A stretch of DNA of 17,517 nt from an uncultured Pseudoxanthomonas sp. (lineage in GTDB: Bacteria; Pseudomonadota; Gammaproteobacteria; Xanthomonadales; Xanthomonadaceae). The position numbers and the translations under genes were made by a program. Below, one piece after another: positions 15,848-17,517 of the stretch. Below the pieces are notes generated by a model that worked only from the letters and a program-made list of their open reading frames with translations, did no database searches and had not been told where the DNA came from. The stretch lies in assembly GCA_946886405.1 (NCBI GenBank), contig CAMPIO010000070.1, positions 1 through 17,517 on the forward strand. Direction: 5' to 3'. Numbering within the stretch: the first letter of the stretch is position 1; every line of letters begins with the position of its first letter.

Positions 15848-15896
15848 GTTGACTACAGTTGTCGTCACGGGCATGTTGACGACAACTGTAGTCAAC
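15848..15896. promoter_or_regulatory. Perfect inverted repeat bearing two BlaI-type operators
   Basis: 20-bp arms (15848-15867 and 15877-15896) are exact reverse complements, separated by 9 bases. Each arm contains its own near-perfect dyad of the form TGACTACA-N2-TGTMGTCA (15850-15867 and, inverted, 15877-15894) with one mismatch per site. The ACTACA/TGTAGT half-sites resemble BlaI/MecI operators (TACA-N-TGTA core). The block ends 10 bases before the blaI start, so autorepression by two bound dimers is likely. Site centres are 27 bp apart. Confidence 0.8.
15849..15877 (+). promoter_or_regulatory. Possible blaI sigma-70 promoter inside the operator block
   Basis: TTGACT (15849-15854) followed after 17 bases by CATGTT (15872-15877) is the only reasonable -35/-10 pair I see ahead of blaI. 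The -10 match is weak. If used, both elements would be covered by the proposed repressor sites. Confidence 0.35.
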
Positions 15897-15906
15897 AGGT
15901 GAATCC

Positions 15907-16302
15907 ATGCCCGGCAAGGCCCGCAAGTCCATCGGCGACCAGGAACTGGCGCTGCTCCAGCATCTTTCCGAACACGGCGAAGCCAGCGTGGGCGAGGTGG
16001 CGGCCGCCTTCGGCGAAGCCCGCGGCCTGGCCCGATCCACGGTGCTGACCATGATGGAACGGCTGCGTGCCAAGGCGTACCTGCGGCGACGGCAGGTGGA
16101 CGGTGTCTACCGCTATGCACCGGTGGCGCAGTCGACGGATGTGATGCGCCATGCGGTCGGCAGCTTCGTCGAGAAGACGCTGCAGGGGTCGTTGTCGCCG
16201 TTCATGGCGTGGATGTCGCAGCGTACCGAAGTCAGCGACGACGAACTGGCCGAACTGGAAGCGCTGGTGGCGACGCTGCAATCGAAGCGGAAGGAGGGCT
16301 GA
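15907..16302 (+). CDS. blaI: BlaI/MecI/CopY-family transcriptional repressor
   Basis: The 131-residue product begins with ATG after an AGGTG ribosome site. Residues ~8-75 form the winged helix of the Penicillinase_R family: 'IGDQELALLQHL', 'ASVGEVAAAFG', the recognition helix 'LARSTVLTMMERLRAKAYL' and the wing 'RRRQVDGVYRYAPV'. The C-terminal half is the dimerisation helix set ('SFVEKTLQGSLSPFMAW', 'DDELAELEALVATLQ'). Length is typical for BlaI. It is followed after one base by an M56 peptidase gene, the classic repressor/sensor-protease pairing, and preceded by two matching operators. Whether the regulon concerns beta-lactams, copper or other envelope stress cannot be read here, as no beta-lactamase gene is in view. 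Confidence 0.92.
   Translation: MPGKARKSIGDQELALLQHLSEHGEASVGEVAAAFGEARGLARSTVLTMMERLRAKAYLRRRQVDGVYRYAPVAQSTDVMRHAVGSFVEKTLQGSLSPFMAWMSQRTEVSDDELAELEALVATLQSKRKEG
16291..16297 (+). promoter_or_regulatory. Strong ribosome binding site for the M56 peptidase
   Basis: A perfect AAGGAGG within the last codons of blaI lies 6 bases before the ATG at 16304 and fixes that start. Confidence 0.85.
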
Positions 16303-16303
16303 G

Positions 16304-17517
16304 ATGGATATCTTCGCGCTGGCCGACGACCTGATGTCGCGCCTGCTCGCCGTCGGCCTGCAATCGCTGCTGCTCGCCGCGCTGGTGTGGGCGCTGTGCC
16401 GCTACCTGCCGCGTCTGGACGCACGCACGCGGGCCTGGCTGTGGTGGCTGGTCGCCACGCAGATGGTCGTCGGCCTGGTCTGGCATGCCCCCGTCGCGTT
16501 GCCGTTGCTGCCGGCCGAACCGGTCGCCGCACCCGTCGCCGTGGCGATGATGGCGGCCGACACAACGACGACCGCCAACTCCACGCTGACGGCCATGCCC
16601 ATACCGTCGACCCCGTTGCGGATCGACACCGGCGTTCTGTTGCTGGCTGCCTGGCTGGCCGGTGTCGCCGTGATGCTGGCGAACACCCTGCGCCACGCGT
16701 GGCGCCTGCGCAGACAGATCGAACGCGCGCGCCCCTGTCGCGACCGCCGCGTGCGCGCGGTGTATCACGCGCTGGCGCAGCGGCTCGGCCTCACGCGCGT
16801 GCCTGCGCTGCTGGTCAGCGATGACATCGACTCACCGATGCTGGCCCGTCCCTGGCGTCCCGTGTTGATGCTGCCTGCGAGCAGCGTCATCACGATGGAC
16901 GACGACGACCTGCGCATGGCGCTCCACCATGAACTCGCACACCTGCAGCGCCGCGATCTCTGGTGGGCGTGGATGCCGGCGCTCGCGCAGCACCTGTTCT
17001 TCTTCCACCCGGTCGCTCACCTGGCCGCGCGCGAGTACGCCTTCGCCCGCGAGGTCGCCTGCGATGCCGCCGTACTGCAGGACGAGCACCACGCCGCCCA
17101 CGACTATGGACGCCTGCTGGTGAAGCTGGGCGTGTCCACTGCACCCTCGCCGGCGCTCGCCGGTGCCTCCCCCACGTTCCGCATCCTCAAGAGGAGACTG
17201 CTCATGCTCCAGCACACTGCATCGCCCCTGCGCAGCGGCGCCCTGGCTTTGACCATCGGCCTGGTCCTGCTGGGCGCCGTGCCCTACCAGGTCACCGCCA
17301 GCGCGCCGATGGCGCCCGTCGCGCCGTCACCCACGGCCGCTGCGACGAACGCAACGGCGCCCGTGGCCGCCACCGCCGCAACGGCCGCCATCCCCGCGGC
17401 GACGCCGGTTGCAGCGACCGCAGCGACGCCATCCGCACGCCCGGCGGCCGCACCGCGCGCCGTCGTAGCGGCGAGTGGCTACGCTGTGCCCGCGCCGCCA
17501 CCGCCGCCGCCCGTGCC
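16304..17517 (+). CDS. M56-family (BlaR1/MecR1-like) membrane metallopeptidase, 3'-truncated by window
   Basis: The frame is open from ATG 16304 to the end of the window (404 codons seen, no stop). Predicted membrane segments are at ~14-36, ~44-64, ~108-126 and ~312-330. The zinc site is 'HHELAHLQRRD' with H209-E210-x-x-H213, and E250 in 'REVACD' is the likely third ligand. BlaR1/MecR1 proteases respond to an external signal by cleaving the partner repressor. Directly after the fourth membrane segment the sequence becomes Ala/Thr/Pro-rich (~331-404, ending in a Pro run), unlike classical BlaR1, in which a penicillin-binding sensor domain follows. What lies beyond is outside the window; a TonB-like or other domain is possible. 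It is co-transcribed with blaI. Confidence 0.9.
   Translation, partial: MDIFALADDLMSRLLAVGLQSLLLAALVWALCRYLPRLDARTRAWLWWLVATQMVVGLVWHAPVALPLLPAEPVAAPVAVAMMAADTTTTANSTLTAMPIPSTPLRIDTGVLLLAAWLAGVAVMLANTLRHAWRLRRQIERARPCRDRRVRAVYHALAQRLGLTRVPALLVSDDIDSPMLARPWRPVLMLPASSVITMDDDDLRMALHHELAHLQRRDLWWAWMPALAQHLFFFHPVAHLAAREYAFAREVACDAAVLQDEHHAAHDYGRLLVKLGVSTAPSPALAGASPTFRILKRRLLMLQHTASPLRSGALALTIGLVLLGAVPYQVTASAPMAPVAPSPTAAATNATAPVAATAATAAIPAATPVAATAATPSARPAAAPRAVVAASGYAVPAPPPPPPV

Overview
The window is dense, very GC-rich proteobacterial DNA. Genes are tightly packed, with overlapping stop/start codons and strong AAGGAGG-type ribosome binding sites. Gene content fits a motile gammaproteobacterium, most likely the Xanthomonadaceae/Lysobacter group: DUF11/SdrD giant surface protein, OmpA lipid-bilayer/peptidoglycan linkers, a flagellar MotAB stator and a BlaI/M56 pair with an Ala/Pro-rich tail. 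The taxonomic guess is inference from protein style; no rRNA or other marker is present.

Region 1 (1-12973, + strand) is a three-gene operon: (i) the 3' 8.5 kb of a giant exported repeat protein, with six visible DUF11-type domains, nine tandem SdrD_B-like domains, a mixed region and a cysteine-bearing C-terminal module; (ii) a 1136-residue outer-membrane protein with an N-terminal Ig/invasin-like domain and a large beta-barrel without a recognisable TonB plug; (iii) a 330-residue periplasmic protein with an OmpA C-terminal peptidoglycan-binding domain. The first two genes overlap by 4 bases, the third starts 11 bases after the second, and a strong hairpin follows the third. I infer that the three products form one envelope-spanning assembly: surface stalk, barrel in the outer membrane, and peptidoglycan anchor. 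This is the best candidate for an under-described system in the window.

Region 2 (13037-13863, + strand) is a small two-gene unit: a VOC/glyoxalase-fold protein overlapping a DUF1801 protein by 13 bases.

Region 3 (13872-15801, - strand) is motA-motB, the flagellar stator, convergent with region 2. Both terminal stop codons lie in one 14-bp palindrome. A good FliA (sigma-28) promoter match lies upstream of motA and, together with residue numbering that matches E. coli MotA exactly, fixes the motA start at 15743.

Region 4 (15848-17517, + strand) is a BlaI/MecI-type repressor gene followed after one base by an M56 (BlaR1/MecR1-like) membrane metallopeptidase that runs off the window. Two BlaI-like operators, arranged as a perfect 20-bp inverted repeat, lie directly upstream of blaI, implying autoregulation. 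No stretch over 300 bases lacks a gene. I saw no tRNA, rRNA, CRISPR array, insertion sequence or attachment site.
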